From NCBI GenBank assembly GCA_038502055.1, contig JAXRKN010000037.1:2604001-2668000 (forward strand): 64,000 bases of DNA, read 5' to 3'. This DNA comes from Tanytarsus gracilentus. Its lineage: Eukaryota > Arthropoda > Insecta > Diptera > Chironomidae. The position numbers were made by a program, and so were the translations under genes. The notes below the pieces were generated by a model that was not told the DNA's origin, ran no database searches, and saw only the letters and a program-made list of their open reading frames with translations. Positions 24,601 through 36,400 of the stretch are shown in pieces (the stretch's first letter is position 1; the number at the start of each line of letters is the position of its first letter).

Positions 24601-27600
24601 ATTACGCCTATTTTCTTTTCTCTATCGAGGAGAGAGTCTCAGCATCTTTCAGAAAGCTACTCGAGGAAAGAGAAAAATCAATTTTTAATGGAATTTTATT
24701 ACCGCACCGTGGTGGAGTTGAAAAAGCAGCGAAAAAATGATAATTTTTTATTATAACGGAATTAACATTAAAAGAGTGCAATTTTCAGGCATCAAATTAT
24801 AGGTCAATAACACCCCATGCGTACATGATTTCGATTCAGTATCTTAGTCATCATATCGGATAGATTCAGGTCATGTGAAGTTGAAAATTGACGGCATTAC
24901 ATGCCTTCATACTATGCTGCTTACATGTGAGCTCATAAATATAACACAGAAATAATAGATTGACTCGTGATTTTGTTCATTGCAACATGGGAAAATTTTA
25001 AAAGTGACGTGATTTATATAAAATTTATTTTATTCCTAAAAAATTAATGTAGCGTGAAAATAACTTCACATTTTTCAGCAGAACACCCTCAAATAAATAA
25101 ATTTTTGTTTTCCTATAAAAACATCATTAAACTTTTTAATGTGAAGTAAAAAATCGCTGGGGTGAATAACATTTCGAGTAGAAATGAATATATTGAACCT
25201 GTCGATCTGAAACTGAAAATAATACAAAAAAAATGCATTGAAATGTATCGTGGGGTTGTTGTGCACATCGCGTTTATGCACATAGACAATGAAAACATAT
25301 AATAGAGAATTTATAGACACATTTCACGTAAATTCCGATAACTCATTTGAATAAAAGTAAATATTTAATGGACATGAAATTACATTACATTACAATTTTC
25401 TCAACTGCTAAGCCACTTAATAATTCATACACGAAAGAGAATGAAAAGACCGTCAATGACTGAGCTGATGACCCATCAGAATAAATTGGAACATAGCATT
25501 CTATAATGGTTTAATCTATCGATTATCTACACCCATAGATTGTGAGAAATTTTGAGCAGATTCTTACTTGAAAACTTTTTTAAAATATCGTTCGAAATTC
25601 CCACCAGGAATTTCTATAATGTAATTTTTTAACCTTTCAACAAAGTGAGTGCTTTATGAAATGTTTCGATGAAAGTAATAATAGACGTGCTTTTAAAGGT
25701 CACTAATGACAAAAAAAATATCTTTAATTAAACATTTGATGAAAGAAATTATCCATCGATTGGTGACGGTCATGACAGTCGGGAGGCGATTTCAAAATTG
25801 TTTAATTATAAAATTAAACATAAAAGAAAAAGACAATTGAATCGTGATTCGCGGTTCATTAGATTGAATAAATAAAAAGGTACATTGGGTTTGGAAAGCG
25901 ACACACACCGATGATCATGAATGGCGCGATTTGCTCTTGTCATCATCAATGAAACTTAATATTTAAAAAATACTCGGTTTAATTGTTTCCACATGAATTA
26001 AAATTATTATGCATGTATCACGGAGTGTGTGTATCTTTTTAGACTCAACATTTTTATTATGAGCGGTGGCAATAAGAAGAATTTAATTATCAATTTTTTT
26101 GTGGTTCTCTTTCGAGAGAGGAAACAACTCGGATTATTTTTTTGCTTAAATATTTGCCGACTTGAGGCGTATAACAAGGTAGAGCAAAAATTAAGAAGAG
26201 AGAGTTGTTGAAAGACCTCCCGTTATTCTATACCGCACTCATAGACACATAAAACTTTTTGGTGTGTGAAAAGCTCTTATGAATTCATCTCTCAAAAAAA
26301 ATATTTAGATAGCTTGCGAGAAAAGAACATGATAGAAATTCCATCAAGCCATGTAACTGTTACTTTTGTATGTGCATCAATAATCAATGTTTGAACAATA
26401 AAGTAGTTTTTCTCTCCAGCATTCGATATGTTTTAATGGAATTGAAAAAGTTGCTGCATGCTACGAGGAAAATTGCAAAAATTATGAATATTAATGAAGA
26501 AATTAGATTGGCATTTTTTCTCTCTGCGCCGAAACGCTTAATTTTACCATAAATTTTTTGCCAAATTTAAAAAATTTTTGTTCTTTAACTTTCAAAATTA
26601 ATTTTGGTAAATTCATGGCAAAAAAAATAAAAAATATTTTTGACCTAAAAAATTTCAACGGTTTTAAAACATTTAAAAATTTTTTTAGGTTAATTAAAGA
26701 AATTGTTAAAAATAAAAGTTTGTGTCACAGTAAAAATTTCGAATCTCTTCAAAAAATCTTCACAGCTTTTAGCAAAAAATTAGAAAGGAATCTTTAATGA
26801 CGTGACAAGATAATTTTTCATGCCGCAATTTTAAATAATTTTCAACTTGTCAAGTTTCTATCTTCAATAATTTTTAAAAAATCTCTCATCATTAAAAAGC
26901 CTGTAAATCGTGCATTAGTCTTCAGTGAAGTCTTAACCTTTTTATCACATGCAGGTTACTTTCTTCGTGTGTAAAAAATTTCCATAAATTTCTGAATTAT
27001 GAGAGATTTCATTGATGTGATATTGCAAATTGATGCTTGACTTTCTCGGCACCGAGAAAATGTTTATAGCACATCATTATTTATTGCATGTTACGGCCAT
27101 GAAACGAAATAGAAATTATTCCTATATTGGTACCGAAAGTATTTTACAATTGAGGTTAATTAGTGCACAATTGCTCGTGCACATACCGAGAGTGATAAAT
27201 ATTGCACCATTTATCATGCTGTCTCATATAGTTACATAAAGTCAAGCTTCTTATTCTCTCATTGTTGTGTTTACGCTTTCAGTGCTCAAATTCTTCTTTT
27301 TCCCACTTCATCTTAATGTCGGCGACTTACTTATCTCATTATAAGCTTCTCCTTCTTCTTTTATCTTAATTGAATGATGCAATTATGAGATGGAAAGTCG
27401 AATGAGAAGAATTTTAATTGATCTCATGCGGATTCTTTATAAAATCGACCTCTTCCTGCATTCATGCGATTTTACAAAAATTGATTGTGGCCTGAGAACC
27501 GCAGCAAAAAATTAAAAACTGCAATTTCGGCGCAAATCATGATGAACATTTTAAACTGGTTTTTGAGAAAATTACTTCAGAAGTTTTAATGAAACCATTA

Positions 27601-29251
27601 ATTTTTATTTTGGATGCTCGGGATGCAGCAAATAATAATGTTGTGATCGAATGAGTTCATTGCTGATTACATCTTTCACTCACTTTGTTGCCAATTGATT
27701 AAAATTTCTTTCACAAGATGAGAGTAAAATAATTCTCGAGTTGTTATCGTCACCGTAATTTCAAATTACACAAGAGACGATAATTTACATAATTTGCGGT
27801 GGTATGATCATGATACACTATATTAAGGTTAATTTACGCATTCTTTCCTTCCTTGCTGTTCTCATTTCAATGTCAAGTTGAGCCTCCATTGCGGTAAAAA
27901 AAATTTATAGCTTATAATGAAGGACAGTTGCTGTTGAATTTCAGGGGAGTTAAAAATAAAAATAAATTTTAAAAATTTTAAATTTCGAAAATTACACATT
28001 CATTTTTACCTTCAATTAAATTTATTTAATTATTCACCAAAGCAGAAATGAACCGATCTGACATTATTGTGTCACAACAAATTTTATCTCTTTCATTCAT
28101 CTCTAATGAATTTTAAATGAGCTCAATTAATATTCAAAATTGATTCTCGCCTTAACACTTTGAATGAAATCAACATACGGTAGCAACATTGCATGACTCA
28201 ATTAAGCAGAGTGAGAATCTTGACGTGATGTAATGAAGTCGAAGGGAGTGGAAGAAGAAGAAAACTGGATTTAAATTGCAATCAGTCGACTCTCGGTTGC
28301 AAGCCGGTTTGTTTGTGCCTGCAAGTGTGCCTTCCTTATTTATTTCTCTCTCACATTCTGTGTCAATTGCACGACTGACCTAAATAAAACATCGTTCTCT
28401 CTCCTAAGATCGTGCGCTTTCACTATGGGGTGACAAAAAATATTTCGGCATGGAATTTTTTAAGTGTAACTGTCCTCCGTTATATGCCCGCACTGCCATC
28501 ATTACATTTTTAGCTCTCTTTTATCGCCACAATTATTTTTTTTGTTAATATAAGAAAAAACGGCAAATTAGCATATTAGTCGTGAAATTAATCCCAAGAA
28601 CGATTCTACATGCGCTCGATAGTTTTCAACTGTTATTCAAAAAAAGACAAAGAGAAAGCTGAAAACGATTTTTCATTGTAGCACAATTTTAATAAAAGAT
28701 CTTCTTATTCCCTTCATACACATGAAAGTCTTAAATTATGAGCTGATGGTTTATAATCACATTCTTTTCTCTCTTTCTCAAAGCGATTGGTATTGAAAAG
28801 GTTCAATCCGTTATATTTCTGTGGGCATGCTGCAGGAAGTTTTGTGTGGGAAATCAAGAACTGAATGTATGAATTACACACATGAAGACAAATTGGCATT
28901 TAAATGCTACGTAATTGCATAATTACCGCACAATATATTACCGCACATATAAACTAAAATCTTAGATCTTGAGGGGAAAATTCGTTTCGTATTTAATTTT
29001 AAATTAAAAAAATAGATTTATAAAATAATAAATATATGATCATAAATGACTCGACAAACTATTGAAGACTTTTTTTCAATTCTTTTATTCTCCCATTCAG
29101 GAAATTTCAAAACAATGTTATAATCATGCATGACCGTATTCGCAAGCGGCAGACAACTCAACCACAGTCAATGTTCTAACTTAATCACAACGTTTGTGAT
29201 ATATTTTAAAAGAGGAGAGAAATCAAACAAAAAGTTTACAAGCGAAACGTG
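21644..29251. other. Gene-free region of 7.6 kb between the docking gene and Rab23
   Basis: The first 600-750 bases are probably the 3' UTR of the docking gene, with AATAAA at 22235-22240 and 22391-22396. Beyond that only short, AT-rich open frames without splice context or recognisable motifs occur on either strand. No tRNA, transposon or CRISPR-like repeat was recognised. In a region where neighbouring genes are often 30-500 bases apart, this gap is a candidate for distal regulatory DNA or unrecognised non-coding transcripts. Confidence 0.45.
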
Positions 29252-30215
29252 ATGATCATGAGAGAAGAGGAATTGGAAATTGCCATAAAAGTAGTGATTG
29301 TGGGTAATGGAGGTGTTGGAAAGAGCTCAATGATACAAAGATATTGTAAAGGAATTTACACGAGAGATTACAAAAAGACAATCGGCGTGGACTTTCTTGA
29401 ACGAATGATTGAGTAAGATTTTTTTATTTGAATTAAGAAATTTTTAATGAAATTTTTTTTAATTCAGCATCGACGGCGAGGATGTTCGAATTATGCTTTG
29501 GGTGAGAGGAATATTTTTGGAATTTCTATTCACACGCCAATCACATTGATTAATTTTTTATACCTTTTTTTCTATCTCCAACATAGGACACAGCGGGCCA
29601 AGTAAGTGTGAATTGTATAATTTATGTGGCCTTAAGCAGCATGCCCTACATTTTCATTCTCTTTTTCTCGCTTCATTAAATTCTATAGGAAGAGTTCGAT
29701 GCAATAACTAAGGCCTATTATAGAGGCGCACAGGCCTGTGTTCTCACATTTAGCACAACAGATCGATGTTCATTTGAGGCGGTGAGAGATTGGAAGAAGA
29801 AGGTCGAGAATGAGTGTGGCGAAATACCGACAGTTTTAGTGCAAAATAAAATTGATATGATGGACCATGCGCTGGTGTCATTGTGAGTGCTCAATTATAT
29901 GTGTTGATTTACTTATAATTACTTAAATTTATTTTTAGCGAGGAATCTGAGATTCTAGCACGAAATTTAGGCGTGCGACTTTTCCGGACGTCCGTTAAGG
30001 AAGACTTGAACGTCGCTGCCGTATTTCGATATCTGGCGACAAAATGTCACGAAATCATTAAAGAGCAATACAATACCGTCCTACCAATGACGCCGACAAT
30101 TAGTCAATTTAGTCCAACATTTCATACAAAACCGAAAGGCACAATCATCCTCACGCGACCACTAAGGAAATCTTCAAAGAAGAAAAATGTCCTGAAAAAA
30201 TGTGGAGTAATTTAA
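29252..30215 (+). CDS. Rab23: Rab23 small GTPase, 226 aa
   Basis: Exons 29252-29412, 29468-29501, 29587-29601, 29689-29882 and 29939-30215 all keep phase. Seen are the P-loop GNGGVGKSS, the Rab23-specific switch I region YTRDYKKTIGVDFLER, the G3 motif DTAGQEEFDAIT, NKID and a TSVKEDLNV segment. Rab23 regulates ciliary trafficking and Hedgehog signalling in vertebrates and planar polarity in flies. The C-terminus is basic and ends CGVI, a CaaX-type prenylation signal, as in Rab23 but unlike most Rabs. The G3 residues DTAGQ are encoded alone by a 15-base exon. A second in-frame ATG at 29258 could also start translation. AATAAA lies at 30230-30235. Confidence 0.95.
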
Positions 30216-30433
30216 GTTTCAATATTGAAAATAAATTTATTTGTAAAATATAAAAAATTTATGGTAAAAATGTCATTTAATAAATATTTTTTTGTGAGAA
30301 TAAAAAAATTGGATTTTTTCTTTTTTCAGATCAGATTTGTTAAGTTGAAAATTATGTAGATTTGTTAGTTGAAGAAAGTTTCGTCAAGTTTTGCTGAAGA
30401 TTTTATAAAATTTTTAAATAAATTAAAATCACT

Positions 30434-33400
30434 TTAGAACACTTCTTTTCTAAAACTGAAACCAAATTGCTCGCATTTCAAGCGAAGTGTCTTAGCGAGC
30501 TGTGGAGGTCCACAATAGAACACGGTAACTTTTCCTTTCTTTTGATCTTGAATTTTCTTGAACATTTTGTCCCAATTGGGTCGACCAGCGATAGTTCTGG
30601 TCTTTAAGCCAGTAATCAAATCACGTTTCTCCTTCTCGGCGACTAAATCGAGAGCCAATTGCAAGCTAACCGCTTTCATGTCGGTTTTTTGAAGAGCCGA
30701 TGTGATGTACATGTGCTACGATGAGAAATTTTAATGAGCATTTTATAATAATTGCATTTTCCTCATACCATATCTAAGAATCTCTCCATTGCACCACCCA
30801 ACTCAGCCTGTTCGATTTCCAATTGTGACAGCAAATTGACAAACCATTCGAATGATCGTTGATCACGATTAATCCAGAAGAAGTCAACCTTGCGTAAATT
30901 CATGATGGTCGGTGGAATGTCTGATGCCCACGAAAAGTCACAATTTGGACAGACGTGACGAGCTTAATGAGAAAAATAAATAATTTTGTTGTGTTTTTAA
31001 ATTATTTAATTACCTTTCCAGTAGCGATGCATGATAGATTGAAGAATTGAAGCGAAAGGAGTGACACCAATTCCAGTTCCGATAAGAACTGCATGTTGAG
31101 CTCTGAAGATGTGACTTGAAGGCGCTCCATAAGGACCGTCGATGAAAATTTCTAGAGGTTTACCAACCGGGAAGTTAACAGCCACGTGATCATTGCCAAC
31201 TTTGCCCTCTTCAGCTTCGTTTGTTGTATTAATGGCACCCTCTAAAAAAAATTTTAATTTACTTTCATAAAAAAATTAAAAAAATCAATAAATACCATCA
31301 TCAACTTTAACTTTTGACTGCTCGAACTGTTCCAAGCTTGGTGTCTTGAAAGCAATAATTGTCGGCTTATTTCTCATATATCTGAAGCTTTGTGCGATTG
31401 TTTTATTTTGGGGACTATTGTAGGCCTTCTCCAGCGACAGCAGATGATCTTGAGCCATTTTCAGCTTTTTATTGTCAAAAGACTTTTCAGATTCCGACCG
31501 TGGTGCTTCACGAAGGCTGCGCGATAAAAAAATTTAATCAATAAAAAAGAGTTTTTGTTAATAATTTTTACTTTCGAATGCGATTCTTAATCTCAATAGC
31601 GGGCATCGACATCGATCGATTTTCTTTTGGTACTCCCATCATCATCGTCTCCGCGGAGATAATCTCACTTGCCATTATCATATTTTGTTTCATATTGCAA
31701 CCGTCCGAACGCTCATTGACCTTCTCGAATTTCGAGCCGCTCACCATCGCTTGCATTTCCATATTTTTACCGGCATTTGGATGATCATGAACTTGCTTAT
31801 CGTATGATAAAACGTCGCCGCTATGAAGACGTTCTTGTTCCTTTTCGAAGAAATTCAATAAACGATTTGTCCATTCACCAACAGCACGAATGTGAAGTCC
31901 AATATGATCACCGTCCTCGGGTGCGCTGCTGAGTGTAAATGGATGCCATTCGTATTTGGCGATAGCGGGAATATTAATGAAGACATAGTCACCCGGACGG
32001 TATGTAAAATGAAATGGTCGTTTAATCACCAAATTTATGACTTTCGATGGCAAAATTATTCCGGATGACACATAAGTTTTGCCACGATCAGATCGCATCC
32101 AAATGAACCTTAAAACACGTTCGACAATGAAAATGCAGCCAGGTATCAAGAACCACTTCCAAAAGTTTGGTCCATGCAGAAGGACAAGGATGAAGAAGAA
32201 GACATAGAGCAAGTGAGTCCAATAAAACACTTCGAAGCTTCCGCCACGTCTAACGAATGGCAGTGAGCACACAAACATCACCATTAAAATTGCTATCAAC
32301 AAAAATCCAGTGGGATTTGCCCATCCACCAATCAATCCAAAGAGGCCAGGTCGCGAGGTGAAGAAGAACTCACTGAGCGTAAAGTTTTTAGCATTTATGA
32401 CGGGATCATAAATCACATAAAAGCCTATTAACATGAGAAAGTTATTAATCGATGACCAGATGAGCTTAAGAAGTCACTCACTGAAGTTAATAATGTGCAT
32501 GAAGGTGTGCCAGACGCCATAAAACACAATAAGCCAGCCGGTAAGTTTGTGAAGATAAATGTGCTGATCCAATGGCAAATAGGAGCACAAGCCGCGAGTT
32601 CTCAAATAAGTTAACGTTTGTCGAAGCATCAACACAAGAACCCATGCGCAATTAAAGTTGAGACATTGCCCTATAATTCAAAGTCTATAATTTGCAATTA
32701 AAGTAAATTAACTATCATACCACAAGCCCTCGCGAAAATAACCAAGAAATTGCTATTTCTAAATTGATAAGCTCGCGTAATGAAGAGGAAGAGATTGACA
32801 AAGACAAAAATGCACATGAAAATTAAATAGACATAATTGTTCTTGATATATGGAGCGGATAATTGATGCGGCAAGCGATGCATATTGCACGGCGATTTTT
32901 TGCTTTCAACTGGCATTGGAACCAGCCATCGGTCAATACTGATGCTGAGATTTTCGAGAAGACCGCCATGTTTAGTCAATTGATTGGTGAGAGCTTCATA
33001 AGTGATTGCTACAAACATTTAAAAAATGTAAAGAATTTTCAGTCGTTACAAATTAAAAAATTTAAACCTCCTCTATGATCGGGATCGGCGTCATCGAACA
33101 TTGCTTTCGTTAAATCATCAATCTGAGCCTCATTGAATTTCATTCCATTCTCGTCCATGCAAGCTCTCATGACATGTTGCAATTCCTCACGTTGAATTAA
33201 TCCATCGCCTTAAATTAAAAGATGTTACTTAGTGAGATTCATCGTAAATGATGATTAATTTTTTTTTATCTCGCGCAAGTCACGAGAATTAATGACTTGA
33301 CATTTTTACCATCTAAATCGTAGACTTTAAAGAGGAATTTTATTTTGTTTTCCGACGATTGACCAGAAAACTGATGCATGGCGTCAATGAACTCTTGCAA

Positions 33401-36400
33401 GGAAATCGTTCCCGAGTTATCTTTGTCGAAAATTTGAAAAACTCGCTCGGTGAAAAATGGCTGAAAAATATTTATTTAAATAAAAGTTTGTTTAAAAATT
33501 TTTTTGCTCACATTTTTCGAGGTGACAATTTTCTTAAAATCATCTCCCTTAATTTCTTTTCCATCACCAACAGTTTTCCTAAAAAGTTGCTCTAATTTCT
33601 CCAGTGAATTTTTATCGAAGCCAGTCTTTGCTCGACTATTGGTCAAGTTTGAAATACATTCGATGATGTGAGTCGTTGAGACTAAGTTGATTCCTTCGAA
33701 ATCTAAAAAAAATAATATGATTTATTGCATCACAATATAATTAAGAGAACAAGTCAAGATCAATGTCGTGTGAGTGTGTATATACATACCGATCAGCCGA
33801 TAGAATTTATCAATTATCTAAATAAGGCGTTGCGCGGAAAAAAAAATATTTTTATAGACTTGCAGCATAATTCACTTTCCAATTACTCACTCCCTTGGCA
33901 TTCCAAATCTGGACAAATTTATCGAACGTCACCGTATTCTCGCCACATATGACATACGCGACCGATTCAAGCTGCTCCGCAAAATCAATTTGCTTTTCTG
34001 TGCTGCATTAGAATTTTAAAAAAATATCTTTTTAATAAAGTAAAAATTTTGTCTTAAGGATCTAACTCACATCATGCGTCCTTTAATATTTTCAATCCAT
34101 TGATCTTGTTTGAGACTTTCATTGCTTTCAACATCAAACAATTTGAACACGTTATAGAGCGTCTCCTAAATTGCAAAAAATCAACGATAATTAAGCAGTG
34201 TCAATTGGTAATTTATTGCATATTGTATCATCGCAATAAATGATCATGACCTAGACATTCAATCTTTTAAATTGTGATGCGCACACACGTGAGAATATTT
34301 TTTATTAAATAAAATTCATTTTAAAATTGCGGCCGCATGATTTTTTTTCTGTTCAATTTTCAGTTAAAACTTTTAAACTGACTCTTAAGTAAATAAAAAT
34401 TAAAGGCGGAAATTTAATAAAGTGCTCTCGATAGATTAAATTTTCTTTGTTCAATTTGAAGTGCACTGGAAATATTTTTAATATCAAGCGAAAAAAATAA
34501 ACTTTCAGTGTGCATTGAGAGCTCTTTCAAAATGCATCTTTTCTTATTTAATTTTTTGTTTTTGATAGCTCAAGCGCTAGCTGTGAATATTTTGTATCTT
34601 CATGGAATTATTTCGCCGTCTCATCACATATGGAACAGAAGATTGGCTTTAGAGTTAGCCTCAAAGGGTTATAATGTGACATTTTTATCAGTGGACAAGC
34701 AAAAGGGAGAAAATATTAAAAATCTCCACTACATAGAGCTCGAAGATGTCTACGAAAATCTCTATGGAAAGCAAAAATTTGATATTTTTGAAATGGCTCG
34801 GGAAAACAAAGAACAAAAAATAAAGAGTGCTACAGTTAGTGTGGATTTTGCTATAATGGGCTGTCGGGCAATAATGCAAAGCGTTAAAGGATTTGAAAAA
34901 ATTTTGAGCTATCCCAAAGACTTTAAATTTGACTTGATAGTTGAAGACTTTAGTTCAGGTCCATGTCTGACTCCTTTAGTTCACAAGTTCAAATATCCAC
35001 CGGTCGTAGGTGTCAGTCCCTTTCTTCATCCTCCTTTTACGGATAGAATTGTAGGTGGTCACAAACATCCAGCTTATGTGCCTCACTTTATCATCGACTT
35101 TCCTCAAGTCATGAACTTTTATCAGCGATTTTACAATCATCTGCTCTACTGGATTGAACGAATGTAAGTCATCGAAAATTATCTAATCGTGAGTAGTTGT
35201 GAAGTGGACACAATTATGACTTCAGTTTAAATCATAAAATGAAACTTTTCGCATTGTTTTTATTTATATCTGTGAACGGTAATTTTTGTGAGAATATTTT
35301 ATTCTTAAATGGAATTCCTTCACCGTCTCATCACTATTGGAATAGTCAAATAGCAAAAGGACTCGCTTTAAAGGGACACAATGTGACATTTTTGTCAGTT
35401 GATAAGTCAAAAAGTGAAATTAAAAAACTTCATTTTATTCACATTGAAAATGTTTATGAAGAGCTTTTTGGTTGTGAAAAATTTAATCTCTTAGATATGG
35501 CAGTAAAAAGTAAAAATAATCGAATTGCAAGTGTTTTTGCCAGTGCCAAGTTTCACTTTAAAGCTTGTGCAGCAATCATGAACAGCGTTAATGGACTCGA
35601 TGAACTTTTAAAATATCCCGAAAATTTTAAATTTGACATCATAGTAAATGACTTTTCAGCAGTTCCTTGCTTAATTTCATTAGCCCATAAATTTAAAAAT
35701 GCTTCAATAGTCGGTGTGAGTCCATTTTTAAATCCTCCAAATACTGGAGATGTCGTCGGAGGTCATAAATATCCTTCATATGTGCCCCATTATAGAACTG
35801 ACTTTCCTCAAATTATGAATTTTTATCAGAGACTTCAGAATCATGTTCTCTATTGGGCTGAAAAAATGTAAGTCATTTAAAATAATCTCAAATTTTTATC
35901 TATTTTTATCACAATTAAATTTACTTTTGGCAATTTTTTATCTTGAAAAAAATAAATAAAATTCTCTTTTTTTTCATCTTCTATCTTTTGACAAAAAACA
36001 TTTTGTTGTGTTAGTAATTCACTCAAAAATTGAATTAAGTTAACAAACGAGTTTCAGTTCTCGCTGGTCAATCATCGAAATGTGTTCGTTGAAATTTATT
36101 TCGATAATTTTGGCGATCAGTGTCAGTGGAAGTTTATGTGCAAATATTCTCTTAATTTATCCGGTTTTGTCGGGTTCGCATACATTATGGCATAGTGTAC
36201 TAACAAAGAAATTAGCCAACATTGGTCATAATGTTACCTTTGTCACTTTTGAAGCTCCCAAGGGTGACAAAATTGAAAATTTCCACTCAATTGTAATCGA
36301 AAATGTTCACGAGCTTTTGATGGAAGAGTTCAAGGTCGGAGAATCTGATGCGAGCTATATGGATATGCCGAGTCAATCAGACTTGAATAAAATATTGGGA

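Noticed and set aside
26558..26797. 79-codon plus-strand frame rich in Lys, Phe and Asn
   Set aside because: The composition follows the AT-rich background, and no start context, splice signals or motif support a gene.
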